Shown here: positions 1 to 8,575 of the stretch, piece after piece
Layout: every line of letters starts with the position of its first letter
How positions within the stretch are numbered: the stretch's first letter is position 1
Source of the DNA: Microbulbifer sp. ALW1
GTDB lineage: Bacteria; Pseudomonadota; Gammaproteobacteria; Pseudomonadales; Cellvibrionaceae
DNA: 64,000 nt
Reading direction: 5' to 3'
NCBI RefSeq assembly: GCF_009903625.1
Contig: NZ_CP047569.1
Coordinates: forward strand, 4,024,001-4,088,000
Translations under genes and position numbers: made by a program
Notes under the pieces: model-generated
What the model was told of the DNA's origin: nothing
What the model saw: the letters and a program-made list of their open reading frames with translations, nothing else
Database searches by the model: none

Positions 1-367
1 AGAGGTACAGCAATATGGCGTAAAGCCCGGGCGCACTGGTATCGAAATGGGGCGCTCGCTGCAGCGGCCCCAGCTCCTCTTCCGGCACGGTTATGAGGTT
101 GAGGGTTTCCTGGTGGATCGTGAGCTTTTTTTCGGGGGCAAGTGCGAACTGCTCCCGCACTACGGCATCCAGGCGGCTCATAATTTGCTCCGCATGCTCC
201 GGCGGTGCCGACGCCCTCACCCCCGGATAACCTTTGCGCTCCGCCGCAATCGGCCAGGGAGCGAAACTGGACGCTTTGGCAAACGCCACCAACTCTTCCG
301 GGCTCTCAAGGAAGTCATCGATAACAACGACCGTATTTTTCTCATTGCCGACGTTTAGTACTTGCAT
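1..367 (-). CDS. DUF6445 family protein (N-terminal part, runs off left edge)
   Basis: The frame opens with ATG at 367 on the minus strand and stays open for 122 codons to the window edge, so the C-terminus is missing. The visible part has a VVVIDDFLESPEELVAFA stretch (about residues 13-30), YPGVRA (47-52) and a PHFD motif near the edge. This pattern is typical of the DUF6445 proteins that travel with tryptophan-halogenase-like genes and TonB receptors in carbohydrate loci. The HxD-like PHFD could be an iron ligand of an oxygenase fold, but that is inference. It lies 104 bp downstream of the halogenase gene on the same strand with no terminator between, so it is probably the third gene of that unit. 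No strong ribosome site is visible before the ATG. The biochemical role is unknown. Confidence 0.75.
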   Translation of the reverse strand, partial: MQVLNVGNEKNTVVVIDDFLESPEELVAFAKASSFAPWPIAAERKGYPGVRASAPPEHAEQIMSRLDAVVREQFALAPEKKLTIHQETLNLITVPEEELGPLQRAPHFDTSAPGLYAILLYL

Positions 368-471
368 GTCCAACGTAATCAAATCCAATCAGATACAAAG
401 CGCCACTAATCTAACACCGAAATTCCAGTAGTTTCCAACCCTCGACATCAGGTATTGGCCCCCTACTGGAC

Positions 472-1992
472 TCAAACCCTGCTCAGGTGTCGCTGCAAGG
501 CCGTCAACCAATCCCTGTGGGACATCAGCTCTGAAGCCAGCTGTTCGGAACGCTTTCTGGCCTTCTCAATAATACCCTTGGAACTGGCCATCTCCCGCTC
601 ACCGAGCGTGATGCCCCTGGTGGGAAAATGCATCCCGTAAAGCACAAACAGATAGTTCTCCACCCCGAAAAGATCGAAGGTACTGAAAAAGTCCGTACTT
701 TTTGGCGTCGCTACCGACCACCTTTCCAGCCGCTCATTTAAAGTATCTGAGCGCGGCGCATTCTCGGTACAGTCCACCCAGAACGGCGTATCCCGGCGAT
801 CTGAAATGCAATAGTGGAGCTGAACAAAATCAATAACCCTGTCCCAGGTGTAACGTACCGCTCGATTGTAATAGCCGGTAAGCGAGGGAATGTCTTCCAC
901 AAATCGGGGAAAGCTCTTCGCCAGTAAATTGGCAGAAAAGTCAGTGACCAGAATAGAGGTGGCCTCCAGAGGTTCAACAAACCCCTGCGCCAACCCCAGG
1001 GCAACGCAGTTTTTCTTCCAGAATTCCTGCCGGAAACCGATTTTCATCGGAATCTTACGCACCTCATCCGCGGACAGCTCGCGTCCCAGATACTGCGAAA
1101 ACTCAGACAGCGCTTCCGCTTCCGACTGATGATGACTGGAATAAACGCACCCGAGGCCCCGCCTGTTAGTGAGCGGAATATCCCAGATCCAGCCCGCCTT
1201 GTGCGCATGGGCGGTGGTATAGGGCTGAATAGCACTGGTTGCCTCAGTAGGCTCCTGAAGCACCAGGGCGGTATCCGTCAATATCTGTGCGGATTTATCT
1301 TCGAATGGTGTCTGCAGCGCTCCCCCCAACAACACAGCGCTAAAGCCACTACAGTCGATATAAAAATCAAATGCCTCTTCTTCCCCATCGGCATAAACAA
1401 GCGATGAGATACTGCCCTCTGCAGTCAGGCGGACATCCTTGACCGTTGCAAACTTGTGCTTCACATCAAATCGCTTCTTCGCATTGGCAGCGATCAGCTC
1501 GGAAAACTTACCGGCATTGAAGTGGTAGGCATAGTCGACGGCGCCGACATATGGAGGAGAGGATTTATGCTTTGGGCAGCGGTTTTTTTCCGCTGGAGCG
1601 TAACTGTCTGCCAACCAGGAGAAATCGAATTGATCGTCACCTAGGCAGTAGTCGGTAACATCAAAGCCTTCCGGATACGGTGTGCTAAACGGGTGGTAGT
1701 AAAAGTTATCCCGCGCACTCCCGGCACCCGCCATCCAGTTGGAAAACTTGATACCGGTCTTGAAGGTGGTGTCGCAGCTCGCCAGCAGATCAACCTCAGA
1801 AATGCCGAATTTATTCAGCGTTTCCTTGATTCTCGGCACTGTGCCCTCACCCACACCGATGACCGGCACATCTTTTGACTCGATAAGCGTGATCTCTATG
1901 TCAGGGTCCCGCGACAACTCCACACCCAGGTGGTTGGCTGCCATCCAGCCTGCGGTACCACCGCCGACAATCGCAATTTTTCTGATTTTCAT
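472..1992 (-). CDS. Flavin-dependent tryptophan halogenase-like protein
   Basis: 506 residues, full length for the PrnA-like family. FAD-binding GGGTAGW is at residues 10-16. A lysine in TFKTGIKF (K78) sits where the HOX-transferring lysine of PrnA is expected, WIWDIP (268-273) matches the family WxWxIP signature, and EPLEATS supplies the expected glutamate near 343. All key halogenase residues are therefore present. The ATG at 1992 has a GGAG ribosome site about 9 bases upstream. The gene follows the TonB receptor gene on the same strand, with a strong terminator hairpin in the 63-bp gap, so expression probably depends on read-through. Relatives in carbohydrate-uptake loci of Xanthomonas and marine bacteria are known; free indoles are substrates for a few, but the physiological substrate here is unknown. 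It may serve the receptor system rather than secondary metabolism. Confidence 0.9.
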   Translation of the reverse strand: MKIRKIAIVGGGTAGWMAANHLGVELSRDPDIEITLIESKDVPVIGVGEGTVPRIKETLNKFGISEVDLLASCDTTFKTGIKFSNWMAGAGSARDNFYYHPFSTPYPEGFDVTDYCLGDDQFDFSWLADSYAPAEKNRCPKHKSSPPYVGAVDYAYHFNAGKFSELIAANAKKRFDVKHKFATVKDVRLTAEGSISSLVYADGEEEAFDFYIDCSGFSAVLLGGALQTPFEDKSAQILTDTALVLQEPTEATSAIQPYTTAHAHKAGWIWDIPLTNRRGLGCVYSSHHQSEAEALSEFSQYLGRELSADEVRKIPMKIGFRQEFWKKNCVALGLAQGFVEPLEATSILVTDFSANLLAKSFPRFVEDIPSLTGYYNRAVRYTWDRVIDFVQLHYCISDRRDTPFWVDCTENAPRSDTLNERLERWSVATPKSTDFFSTFDLFGVENYLFVLYGMHFPTRGITLGEREMASSKGIIEKARKRSEQLASELMSHRDWLTALQRHLSRV

Positions 1993-2010
1993 CTCACTTA
2001 TCTCCAGACA

Positions 2011-2037
2011 AAAAAAAGCCCAGCTGAAAGCTGGGCT
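2011..2037 (-). terminator. Intrinsic terminator after the TonB receptor gene
   Basis: An 8-bp perfect stem, AGCCCAGC/GCTGGGCT (2017-2024 with 2030-2037), has a 5-base loop and is followed on the minus strand by seven T. It sits just after the receptor stop codon and about 20 bases before the halogenase ATG, so it should lower halogenase expression relative to the receptor. Confidence 0.85.
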
Positions 2038-2055
2038 TTTTCTTAGCTCAGGTTC

Positions 2056-4707
2056 TTAGAACTTGTAGCTTGCACCCAACTGGTACACCGCTTCGCCTTC
2101 GAAAGACCAAGCCGGGAAGCCGTCCAGAAGAGGGCCTTTCATACCGGTCTCAGCACTGGCCACGCTGGCAGCACCATACTGGATGTCGTCTTCTTCCAGA
2201 ACGTTGATCACCTCGAAGGTAACGTCCAGGTTGTCGGTAGCGTACCAGTAGAAGCTCAGGTCCAGTGAACCGAAGTCGTCGTGCATACGGTTACCATACC
2301 AGAAACCACCTTCACGAATCAGGTACTCAGAGCGGAAGTTGTATGCCGCACGAGCAGAGAAGGTGTCGTTTTCCCAGTAACCTACCAGGTTGTACGCGTG
2401 CTCAGAAGACTCGGTGAACAGAGCCAGCTGGTCCATGTACGCATCGGTCGGCACTTCAGCGTCGGTGTAAGTGTAGTTAGCCGCTACACCGAAGCCGTTG
2501 TCGAACGCGTGCTGAATCTGCAGTTCGATACCCTGGATATCGGCACCACCAGAGTTCTGGAGGGATTCGATATTCCAGCTGTCGCCACCATCCGGGTCAA
2601 CCAAGCCGATAGACTGGCCAGTAATGATATCGGAGGTCACGAAGTCATCGATGGACTTGACGAAGTAAGTCGCAGAAACCAGGTTGCCGTCGCCGTAGTA
2701 GTATTCCAGAGCGATGTCAGCACTGGTCGCCTTCATCGGCTGCAGGCCTTCGTCACCCAGACGTACGGTCTGGTTCAGGGCGTTGCTATCGTCGTAGCCG
2801 TTGTAGCTGACCAGCATGTCGTCGTAGTTCGGACGGGAAATCGTCTGAGCAGCGGACGCGCGCAATACCAGATCCTCTGACAACTCGTAACGAACGGTCG
2901 CGCTTGGCAGCACGTCGCTGTAGTCAGCACCGTAAGTGCTCAGAGAGTAGGAGTAGCCGTTGTTTCCAGCGATATCGCCATCGCGCAGTGCAGAACCGTC
3001 GAGGTCGTACTGGGTACGGCTTACATCGGTAGAGATGTAGCGCAGACCGAAGTTACCGGTCAGGGCGCCAGACTCGAAGGTGAACATACCGTAAAGCGCA
3101 GTGTTCTCTTCGTTCAGGTCGGAGTAACCCGCACGCTCTTCAGCCCAGCTGTCCAGGCTCGCGCGAGTTGCAGCAACCATGGCACCCAGGTTCGGTTTCG
3201 GCGCAGTGAAGCCCTGCTGACCAACCTGGAAAGTGCCGTTGTAGATTTTGTCTGCCGCAACGTCCACCGGAGTCAGCTGACCCGCGTAGGAACGACGATT
3301 AACATCGTGATCGGTCCAACGAGCACCGGTTTTGAAGGAGGTCAGGATGCCAACGTTCAGGTCAAACTCAACGTCGATCTGCGCGTAAGATTCTTCATCT
3401 TCGGCAGGACCGCTACCCACAGCCCAGCCTTCCGGAGACAAGGTAGTTCCGTAGTCGTCCAGAGTCAGGCTCGGATCCATGGTCGGGTTGATCACGATCT
3501 CTTTGCCAGTGGCGTCGATGGAACCTTCCCACAGAGACATGGTGTCGCCAGCGCGTACGCTCGGGAAGTGAGAGAAGTTGGTAGTGAAGTCGGTGCCACC
3601 TTCAGCTTTGGTGGAGCCGATGTTACCGCTTACACGGAAACCGTCGCCTTCGTATTCGGTACCGAAATCGAAGGTATCAGAGCTCATGGAAGACAGGCGT
3701 CCCCAAGTCTGGTTGAAGGTTTCATTGCCCGGTGCACCGCTCGCCCAACCCGGAGCCAAGTCACCAAACTGGGAATTGGAGGTGGTGCTGGAAGTACACA
3801 GACCTGCAGCGTTCTGGGTGTGACAAGTCACATTGTCACCCGCCAGGGTGAACAGGTAGAGGCTGGTGTTGGTGTTGTTTGCTTCCATATCCAGGGACAT
3901 GGCGTGCAGGGTGAAGGACAGCTCTTCAGTCGGTGCGTACTGGAGGGTTACGTCCAGCGCAGTGCGCTCTTGGTCCTGCAGGAAGGTAGTCGGTGCAACG
4001 TCACCGGACCAACGGTAGTCAGATTCGGTACCGCGACGAACGTATTCGCGGTCTTCTTTAGCGGCAGAAACCAGGATACCGAAAGTCTCTTCGTCGTTTT
4101 TCCAGCTGTACAAACCGGAAACTTCAGGAGCAACTTCGTCGCTGATGGTGCCAACACGGGCAGTGGTACCGACCCACGCGGTGTTCGCGTCCAGGTCCAG
4201 CGGCTTGCGGGTATTGACGATTACGGTACCGCCAATGCCACCTTCGTTCAGGTCAGCACGGGAAGATTTGTAAACTTCGATGCCACCGATCAGCTCAGCG
4301 GGCAGCAGGGAGTAGTTGAAGCTGCGGTCAACCGGGATCTGGTCGAACCAGCCGGTGGAGGCAACGTTCTGACCATTCAACTGGGTCAGAGTCATGGACG
4401 GTGCAGCACCACGGATGGATACGGAAGCACCCTGACCGAAGGCACGGCCGACGGTGATACCCGGGATACGACCCAGAGCTTCACCCACGTCAGAGTCGGG
4501 GAACTTGCCCACGTCTTCTGCGGAAACGGCGTCAACCAGGTCGGTTGCGTCACGTTTGATATTTACGGCGTCTTGCAGAGCTCCACGAATACCGGTAACG
4601 GTAATTTCTTCCAGAGCTGCTTCCTGGGCAACTGCCAGCGGAGCCATCAGGCCACCACTCAGTACAGCTGCGCTGATCGAGAGAGCGAGTTTGTTGCGCT
4701 TTAGCAT
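2056..4707 (-). CDS. TonB-dependent receptor, probable (chito)oligosaccharide or GlcNAc importer
   Basis: 883-residue outer-membrane receptor. It has a signal peptide (residues 1 to about 27, ending PLAVA), a TonB-box-like EEITVTG (33-39), a plug domain (about 50-170, with VSIRGA and LNGQNV) and a long beta-barrel ending in the aromatic YQLGASYKF. The ATG at 4707 has a GGAAGGGG ribosome site. Two copies of an 18-bp NagR-type palindrome lie 70-111 bp upstream, one overlapping a plausible -35 hexamer, so the receptor is probably derepressed by GlcNAc. NagR-controlled TonB receptors for GlcNAc or chitin oligomers are known in Xanthomonas and other gammaproteobacteria. The exact ligand cannot be read from the sequence. 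It heads a unit with the halogenase-like and DUF6445 genes. Confidence 0.9.
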   Translation of the reverse strand: MLKRNKLALSISAAVLSGGLMAPLAVAQEAALEEITVTGIRGALQDAVNIKRDATDLVDAVSAEDVGKFPDSDVGEALGRIPGITVGRAFGQGASVSIRGAAPSMTLTQLNGQNVASTGWFDQIPVDRSFNYSLLPAELIGGIEVYKSSRADLNEGGIGGTVIVNTRKPLDLDANTAWVGTTARVGTISDEVAPEVSGLYSWKNDEETFGILVSAAKEDREYVRRGTESDYRWSGDVAPTTFLQDQERTALDVTLQYAPTEELSFTLHAMSLDMEANNTNTSLYLFTLAGDNVTCHTQNAAGLCTSSTTSNSQFGDLAPGWASGAPGNETFNQTWGRLSSMSSDTFDFGTEYEGDGFRVSGNIGSTKAEGGTDFTTNFSHFPSVRAGDTMSLWEGSIDATGKEIVINPTMDPSLTLDDYGTTLSPEGWAVGSGPAEDEESYAQIDVEFDLNVGILTSFKTGARWTDHDVNRRSYAGQLTPVDVAADKIYNGTFQVGQQGFTAPKPNLGAMVAATRASLDSWAEERAGYSDLNEENTALYGMFTFESGALTGNFGLRYISTDVSRTQYDLDGSALRDGDIAGNNGYSYSLSTYGADYSDVLPSATVRYELSEDLVLRASAAQTISRPNYDDMLVSYNGYDDSNALNQTVRLGDEGLQPMKATSADIALEYYYGDGNLVSATYFVKSIDDFVTSDIITGQSIGLVDPDGGDSWNIESLQNSGGADIQGIELQIQHAFDNGFGVAANYTYTDAEVPTDAYMDQLALFTESSEHAYNLVGYWENDTFSARAAYNFRSEYLIREGGFWYGNRMHDDFGSLDLSFYWYATDNLDVTFEVINVLEEDDIQYGAASVASAETGMKGPLLDGFPAWSFEGEAVYQLGASYKF

Positions 4708-4764
4708 CGATTTCCCCTTCCTTTTTTATAGATATAAAGGTTTGGTTAGAAACTTTTTATTCAC

Positions 4765-4793
4765 CTTGTACCGCCAAATGATAGCGCTGTCAT
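4765..4793 (-). promoter_or_regulatory. Candidate promoter of the TonB receptor gene
   Basis: On the minus strand ATGACA (4788-4793), 5 of 6 to the sigma-70 -35 consensus, is followed after 17 bases by TACAAG (4765-4770), 4 of 6 to the -10. The -35 lies inside the proximal NagR box, so bound repressor would block RNA polymerase. The nagK promoter has the same arrangement. Confidence 0.45.
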
Positions 4794-4794
4794 T
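4777..4794. promoter_or_regulatory. NagR-type operator 1 (receptor-proximal)
   Basis: AATGATAGCGCTGTCATT is an imperfect 18-bp palindrome with the LacI-family central CG step. It closely matches the AATGACARCGYTGTCATT pattern I recall for NagR of Xanthomonas and related bacteria. It lies 70 bp before the receptor ATG. Confidence 0.8.
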
Positions 4795-4800
4795 CAGTTT

Positions 4801-4818
4801 TATGATAGCGCTGTCATT
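4801..4818. promoter_or_regulatory. NagR-type operator 2 (receptor-distal)
   Basis: TATGATAGCGCTGTCATT differs from operator 1 only in its first base. The two centres are 24 bp apart, a little over two helical turns. Tandem near-identical copies make chance very unlikely. Confidence 0.8.
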
Positions 4819-5037
4819 CTCACGATCGACAATACACAGAAAGAAACTAAAAAGCTACAGGCCTACGGCGAAAATATCCGGGTATTTTGTCGATTTCTGT
4901 AACCGAAAACTGTCTAAAGTGACAAAAGTAAGGCGGGGACACAAAATTTCGGCGCCAAATAGGACAAAAGTTATCCAAACCCAAGAGAGCGGGCCACTGT
5001 ATAAGCGAACCATGACCCCAAATGGCTAGCCAAAAAC

Positions 5038-5065
5038 AACACTCCCGGCTAAAGCCGGGAGTGTT
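5038..5065 (-). terminator. Intrinsic terminator after pyk
   Basis: A 12-bp perfect stem (5038-5049 with 5054-5065) with TAAA loop is followed on the minus strand by a short T run (5032-5036). It ends the pgi-to-pyk transcript. Confidence 0.9.
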
Positions 5066-5125
5066 GAATGCACATTAGATGCGCTTTGAGTGCGCCATCA
5101 AGTAAGGCTGCGGACGTTAGCCCCG

Positions 5126-6562
5126 TCACTCGATCTCTTTAATACGCATGGAGCTGGTGCCGCCCCCCATATTCAGGCGCTCACCCTGGGTAATCAGAAT
5201 GCGCTGCCCTTTCTGGAATTCCACCCGGGCTCCCAGTACCTCGATGATGGCATCGGTCAGATGTCCAAGAGGTACAGAGGCAGGGTCAAACTCAATAGGC
5301 TCAACGCCGCGCAGCAGGACCAGCTGACGTGCAACCTGTGGATGACGGGTCAAGGCATAGATCGGCAACTGAGTCGTGGCACGGGACATGATGCGCGGCG
5401 TGCGACCGGATTCGGTCAGGGCGGCCACGGCACAGAGATTTTCCACTCGCGCCGCAGACTCGATAGCCGCCTGGGCGATCACAGTGTCGATACTTTCGGA
5501 ACCAGACTTGGCTGATGTCGGGCGATTAGTGGTCCCCAGGTACTGCTCGGCACCCACTACCACTTCCGCCATGGACTCAACGGCGGCAACCGGGAAATCA
5601 CCGGCGGCGGTTTCCGCTGACAGCATTACCGCGTCGGTGCCGTCCAATACCGCATTGGCCACATCCATCACTTCCGCGCGGGTCGGGGTCGGACTGGTGA
5701 TCATCGACTCCATCATCTGGGTCGCAGTGATCACTCCACGGTTCAAGGCGTTGGCACGGTTGATCAGTTTCTTCTGTACACCGACCAGTGCCGCATCGCC
5801 GATTTCCACACCCAGATCGCCACGAGCAACCATGATGACGTCGGAAGCGAGGATGATTTCATCCATCTGCGCATCGTCACCCACCGCCTCTGCACGCTCA
5901 ACCTTGGCCACAATCGCCGCATTACTACCCGCTTCACGCATGGCCTTGCGTGCGATCTCCAGGTCTTCCCCGCTGCGCGGGAAACTGACCGCAAGGAAAT
6001 CTACATCCAGTTCGGCGGCGAGTTTGATGTCCCGATAATCCTTTTCCGTTAGCGCCGGAGCTGACAAGCCGCCGCCCAACAGGTTGATACCTTTGTTGTT
6101 GGACAGTTTGCCGCCCTGCAGCACACGGCAGAAAAGTTTGGTGTTAGTGCCACCGGTGACTTCGAGGCGAATTTTGCCATCGTCCAGCAGCAGGATGTTG
6201 CCGGGTTTGCAGTCAGCGATCAGGGAAGGGAAATCCACACCCACACGCTGCTGGTTGCCGCCTTCATTCGGGCAATCGGCGTCGAGGGTAAACTCCGCGT
6301 TGTTCTCCAGGAAGATACTGCCTTCGGCAAAGCGGGCGATACGAATCTTGGGGCCTTGCAGGTCGCCAAGTACGGCCACCAGCTTGTTCTGCTCGGCAGC
6401 GGCACGGCGCACTTCTTCCACACGCTTGCGATGATCGTCGGCACTGCCGTGGGAAAAGTTCAGGCGCACGACATTGACGCCGGCGCGAATAATCTCGTCA
6501 ATAACACGCGGCTTGTCAGTACCCGGGCCGAGTGTGGCAACAATTTTTGTATGGCGAATCAT
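5126..6562 (-). CDS. pyk: Pyruvate kinase
   Basis: 478 residues, the normal length for a bacterial pyruvate kinase. It converts phosphoenolpyruvate and ADP to pyruvate and ATP. Visible signatures are RLNFSHG (33-39), GDLQGPKIR (66-74), the catalytic lysine in VAKVERAEA (K220) and VARGDLGVE (245-253). It is the last gene of the minus-strand run starting at pgi. A 185-bp gap containing an 11-bp hairpin separates it from gap, so it may be partly uncoupled or have its own promoter. A strong terminator follows. With the upstream genes it completes the lower part of the GlcNAc-to-pyruvate route. Confidence 0.97.
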   Translation of the reverse strand: MIRHTKIVATLGPGTDKPRVIDEIIRAGVNVVRLNFSHGSADDHRKRVEEVRRAAAEQNKLVAVLGDLQGPKIRIARFAEGSIFLENNAEFTLDADCPNEGGNQQRVGVDFPSLIADCKPGNILLLDDGKIRLEVTGGTNTKLFCRVLQGGKLSNNKGINLLGGGLSAPALTEKDYRDIKLAAELDVDFLAVSFPRSGEDLEIARKAMREAGSNAAIVAKVERAEAVGDDAQMDEIILASDVIMVARGDLGVEIGDAALVGVQKKLINRANALNRGVITATQMMESMITSPTPTRAEVMDVANAVLDGTDAVMLSAETAAGDFPVAAVESMAEVVVGAEQYLGTTNRPTSAKSGSESIDTVIAQAAIESAARVENLCAVAALTESGRTPRIMSRATTQLPIYALTRHPQVARQLVLLRGVEPIEFDPASVPLGHLTDAIIEVLGARVEFQKGQRILITQGERLNMGGGTSSMRIKEIE

Positions 6563-6669
6563 AATTGGCGGTATTCGTTTTTAAATGGATGTGAGACAGG
6601 TTTTGTTTTTATCGCAGTAACAGTTGCAGTCGCCGTTGACCGCTTTAGCAGAGCGCTAGAATTGAAAAT

Positions 6670-6696
6670 CCGGAGTGGGTATTGCACCCACTCCGG
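6670..6696 (-). terminator. Hairpin between gap and pyk (possible attenuator)
   Basis: An 11-bp perfect stem, CCGGAGTGGGT/ACCCACTCCGG, with loop ATTGC lies 52 bp after the gap stop. The bases that follow on the minus strand are only moderately T-rich, so it could be a partial terminator or a transcript-stabilising structure before pyk. Confidence 0.55.
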
Positions 6697-6747
6697 TAGT
6701 AACGCCAGACGTTACCCGACTGTTATTACAGTCATTGCGTTCCGGCC

Positions 6748-7761
6748 TTAAAGCCCCTGGGCTTTCGCCATCGCCAGGCTGGTGTCGAGCATGCGGTGGG
6801 AGAAACCCCACTCGTTGTCGTACCAGGCCATGACCTTCACCAGATTGCCGTTCACGCGGGTGTGGTTGGCATCAAAGTGGCTGGACGCTGAGGTGTGGTT
6901 AAAGTCCACAGAAACCAGCGGCTGCTCACAGAAAGACAGAACGCCACCTTTGATGGTGCCGGCGGCATCGCTCATGATCGCGTTGATTTCTTCCGCAGTG
7001 GTTTCACGGCTGGCAATAAACTGGCAGTCCACCAGGGAAACATTGTTCACCGGTACACGTACCGCCATACCGTCCAGCTTGCCTTTCAGTTCCGGCAGTA
7101 CCAGGCCTACGGCGGCAGCGGCGCCGGTTTTAGTCGGGATCATGTTGTCGGCAGCAGCGCGCGCACGGTAAATATCTTTGTGCACCGCGTCCTGGGTGTT
7201 CTGGTCATTGGTATAGGCGTGAACGGTGGTCATGAAGCCGCGCTCGATACCGATGGCGTCGTTCAGTACTTTGGCGACCGGCGCCAGGCAATTGGTGGTG
7301 CAGGACGCATTGGAAACAACTTTGTGTTCTGCGGTGAGCTTGTCGTCATTTACGCCGTAAACCACGGTCAGGTCCGCATCACCGGAAGGGGCGGAAATCA
7401 GTACGGCTTTGGCACCGGCCTGCATGTGCTGAGAAGCCGCTTCCTTGCTGGTAAACAGGCCGGTACATTCCAGCACCAGATCGACTTCCAATTCACCCCA
7501 GGGCAGAGCTGCCGGGTTGCGCTCCTGGCAAACCTTAATGGTGTCACCACCGATCACCAGGTTTTCGCCGTCTACCGCCACTTCGGTGTTAAAGCGACCG
7601 TGTACCGTATCAAAACGCGTCAGGTGTGCATTCGCCTCTACCGGCGCCAGGTCATTGATGGCAACCAGCTGAATGCGGTCGTTGTAACCGGACTCATAAA
7701 TAGCGCGGGTTACGTTGCGGCCGATGCGCCCATATCCATTGATAGCAATTCTGAGTTTCAT
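6748..7761 (-). CDS. gap: Glyceraldehyde-3-phosphate dehydrogenase, type I
   Basis: 337 residues. It oxidises and phosphorylates glyceraldehyde-3-phosphate using NAD. It has the N-terminal NGYGRIGR Rossmann motif (8-15), NDLAP after the second strand (36-40), the catalytic cysteine in SNASCTTNC (C154) and the base-providing histidine in TTVHAYT (H181). In this run it would use the glyceraldehyde-3-phosphate released by the Eda aldolase next door. It lies 113 bp after eda on the same strand. Confidence 0.97.
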   Translation of the reverse strand: MKLRIAINGYGRIGRNVTRAIYESGYNDRIQLVAINDLAPVEANAHLTRFDTVHGRFNTEVAVDGENLVIGGDTIKVCQERNPAALPWGELEVDLVLECTGLFTSKEAASQHMQAGAKAVLISAPSGDADLTVVYGVNDDKLTAEHKVVSNASCTTNCLAPVAKVLNDAIGIERGFMTTVHAYTNDQNTQDAVHKDIYRARAAADNMIPTKTGAAAAVGLVLPELKGKLDGMAVRVPVNNVSLVDCQFIASRETTAEEINAIMSDAAGTIKGGVLSFCEQPLVSVDFNHTSASSHFDANHTRVNGNLVKVMAWYDNEWGFSHRMLDTSLAMAKAQGL

Positions 7762-7874
7762 ATCGCTACACCCTCTGTGTCTTTAAAAAATAAATTTTTG
7801 TTTTATGAAGCCGGGTGTACTCCCCCCCGGTGCTCCGTCGCTTACTACTAAACGTTCAAGCTCGCCGCCGGGCA

Positions 7875-8504
7875 TCAGCCCTTCAGCTGAGAGGCCTCTT
7901 TGGCCAGGCGGGTAATTTCCGCCCAATTCTTTTCTGCCACCAGTTTCGGGGAGGCCATCCAGGAGCCGCCTACGCATACCACGTTAGACAGGCTCAGGTA
8001 GCTCAGGGCATTGCCGGGGCCAACACCACCGGTGGGACAAAACTTGACTTGCGCCAGAGGGCCGCCAATGGACTTCAGCATCGGCACACCACCGGCCGCT
8101 TCTGCCGGGAAGAATTTTTGATAGCCGTAACCGCGCTCCAGCAAGCGCATTACTTCAGACGGGTTGGCAGCGCCTGGCAACATCGGCACAGATACATCCG
8201 CCGCCGCATCCAGCAGCGCTTCAGTTGCGCCCGGGCTCACCATAAAGGTCGCACCGGCGTCTACAGAGCGGCGAATATCGCTGGCGTTCAAAACCGTACC
8301 GGTACCGATGTGCGCATCCGGCAGGTGCTTGGCGATTTCTTCCACCGCAGCCAGCGCCGCTTCAGTACGCAGGGTTACTTCCAGTACATTCAGGCCACCT
8401 TCGACCAGTGCCTGAGCCAGCGGCAGTGCGTCGCTCACATTTTCGATTACCAGTACCGGTACTACACCAGCCTGTTCCAGTACGGGGGCAAGACTCTGAT
8501 TCAT
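7875..8504 (-). CDS. eda: KDPG/KHG aldolase
   Basis: 2-dehydro-3-deoxy-6-phosphogluconate aldolase, about 209 residues, which splits KDPG into pyruvate and glyceraldehyde-3-phosphate. It has EVTLRT with catalytic E42, the Schiff-base lysine in YQKFFPAE (K130) and KFCPTGG further on. I chose ATG at 8504 because AGGAAG is well spaced for it; a GTG at 8510 is in frame but too close to that site. It is the last Entner-Doudoroff enzyme in the run pgi-edd-zwf-pgl-eda-gap-pyk. Confidence 0.95.
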   Translation of the reverse strand: MNQSLAPVLEQAGVVPVLVIENVSDALPLAQALVEGGLNVLEVTLRTEAALAAVEEIAKHLPDAHIGTGTVLNASDIRRSVDAGATFMVSPGATEALLDAAADVSVPMLPGAANPSEVMRLLERGYGYQKFFPAEAAGGVPMLKSIGGPLAQVKFCPTGGVGPGNALSYLSLSNVVCVGGSWMASPKLVAEKNWAEITRLAKEASQLKG

Positions 8505-8575
8505 CGTCACTTCTTCCTAAAACTCTGTTCTCGTTTCTCGTTTTCTGAGCCCGCGTTCGAGGACTCTTTTTTCAA

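Larger units (their letters stand above)
4708..5037. other. Non-coding region upstream of the TonB receptor gene
   Basis: No credible gene on either strand. It contains the receptor ribosome site, a candidate promoter and two NagR boxes. The rest (about 4830-5037) is AT-rich and lies downstream of pyk; I see nothing specific in it apart from the pyk terminator at its right end. Confidence 0.7.

Noticed and set aside
3307..4704. Long open frame antisense to the TonB receptor gene
   Set aside because: It lies wholly inside a well-supported gene, its protein has no recognisable domain, and such frames arise from GC-biased codons. The same applies to long antisense frames over argS (31174-32943) and gcvP (35667-38615).
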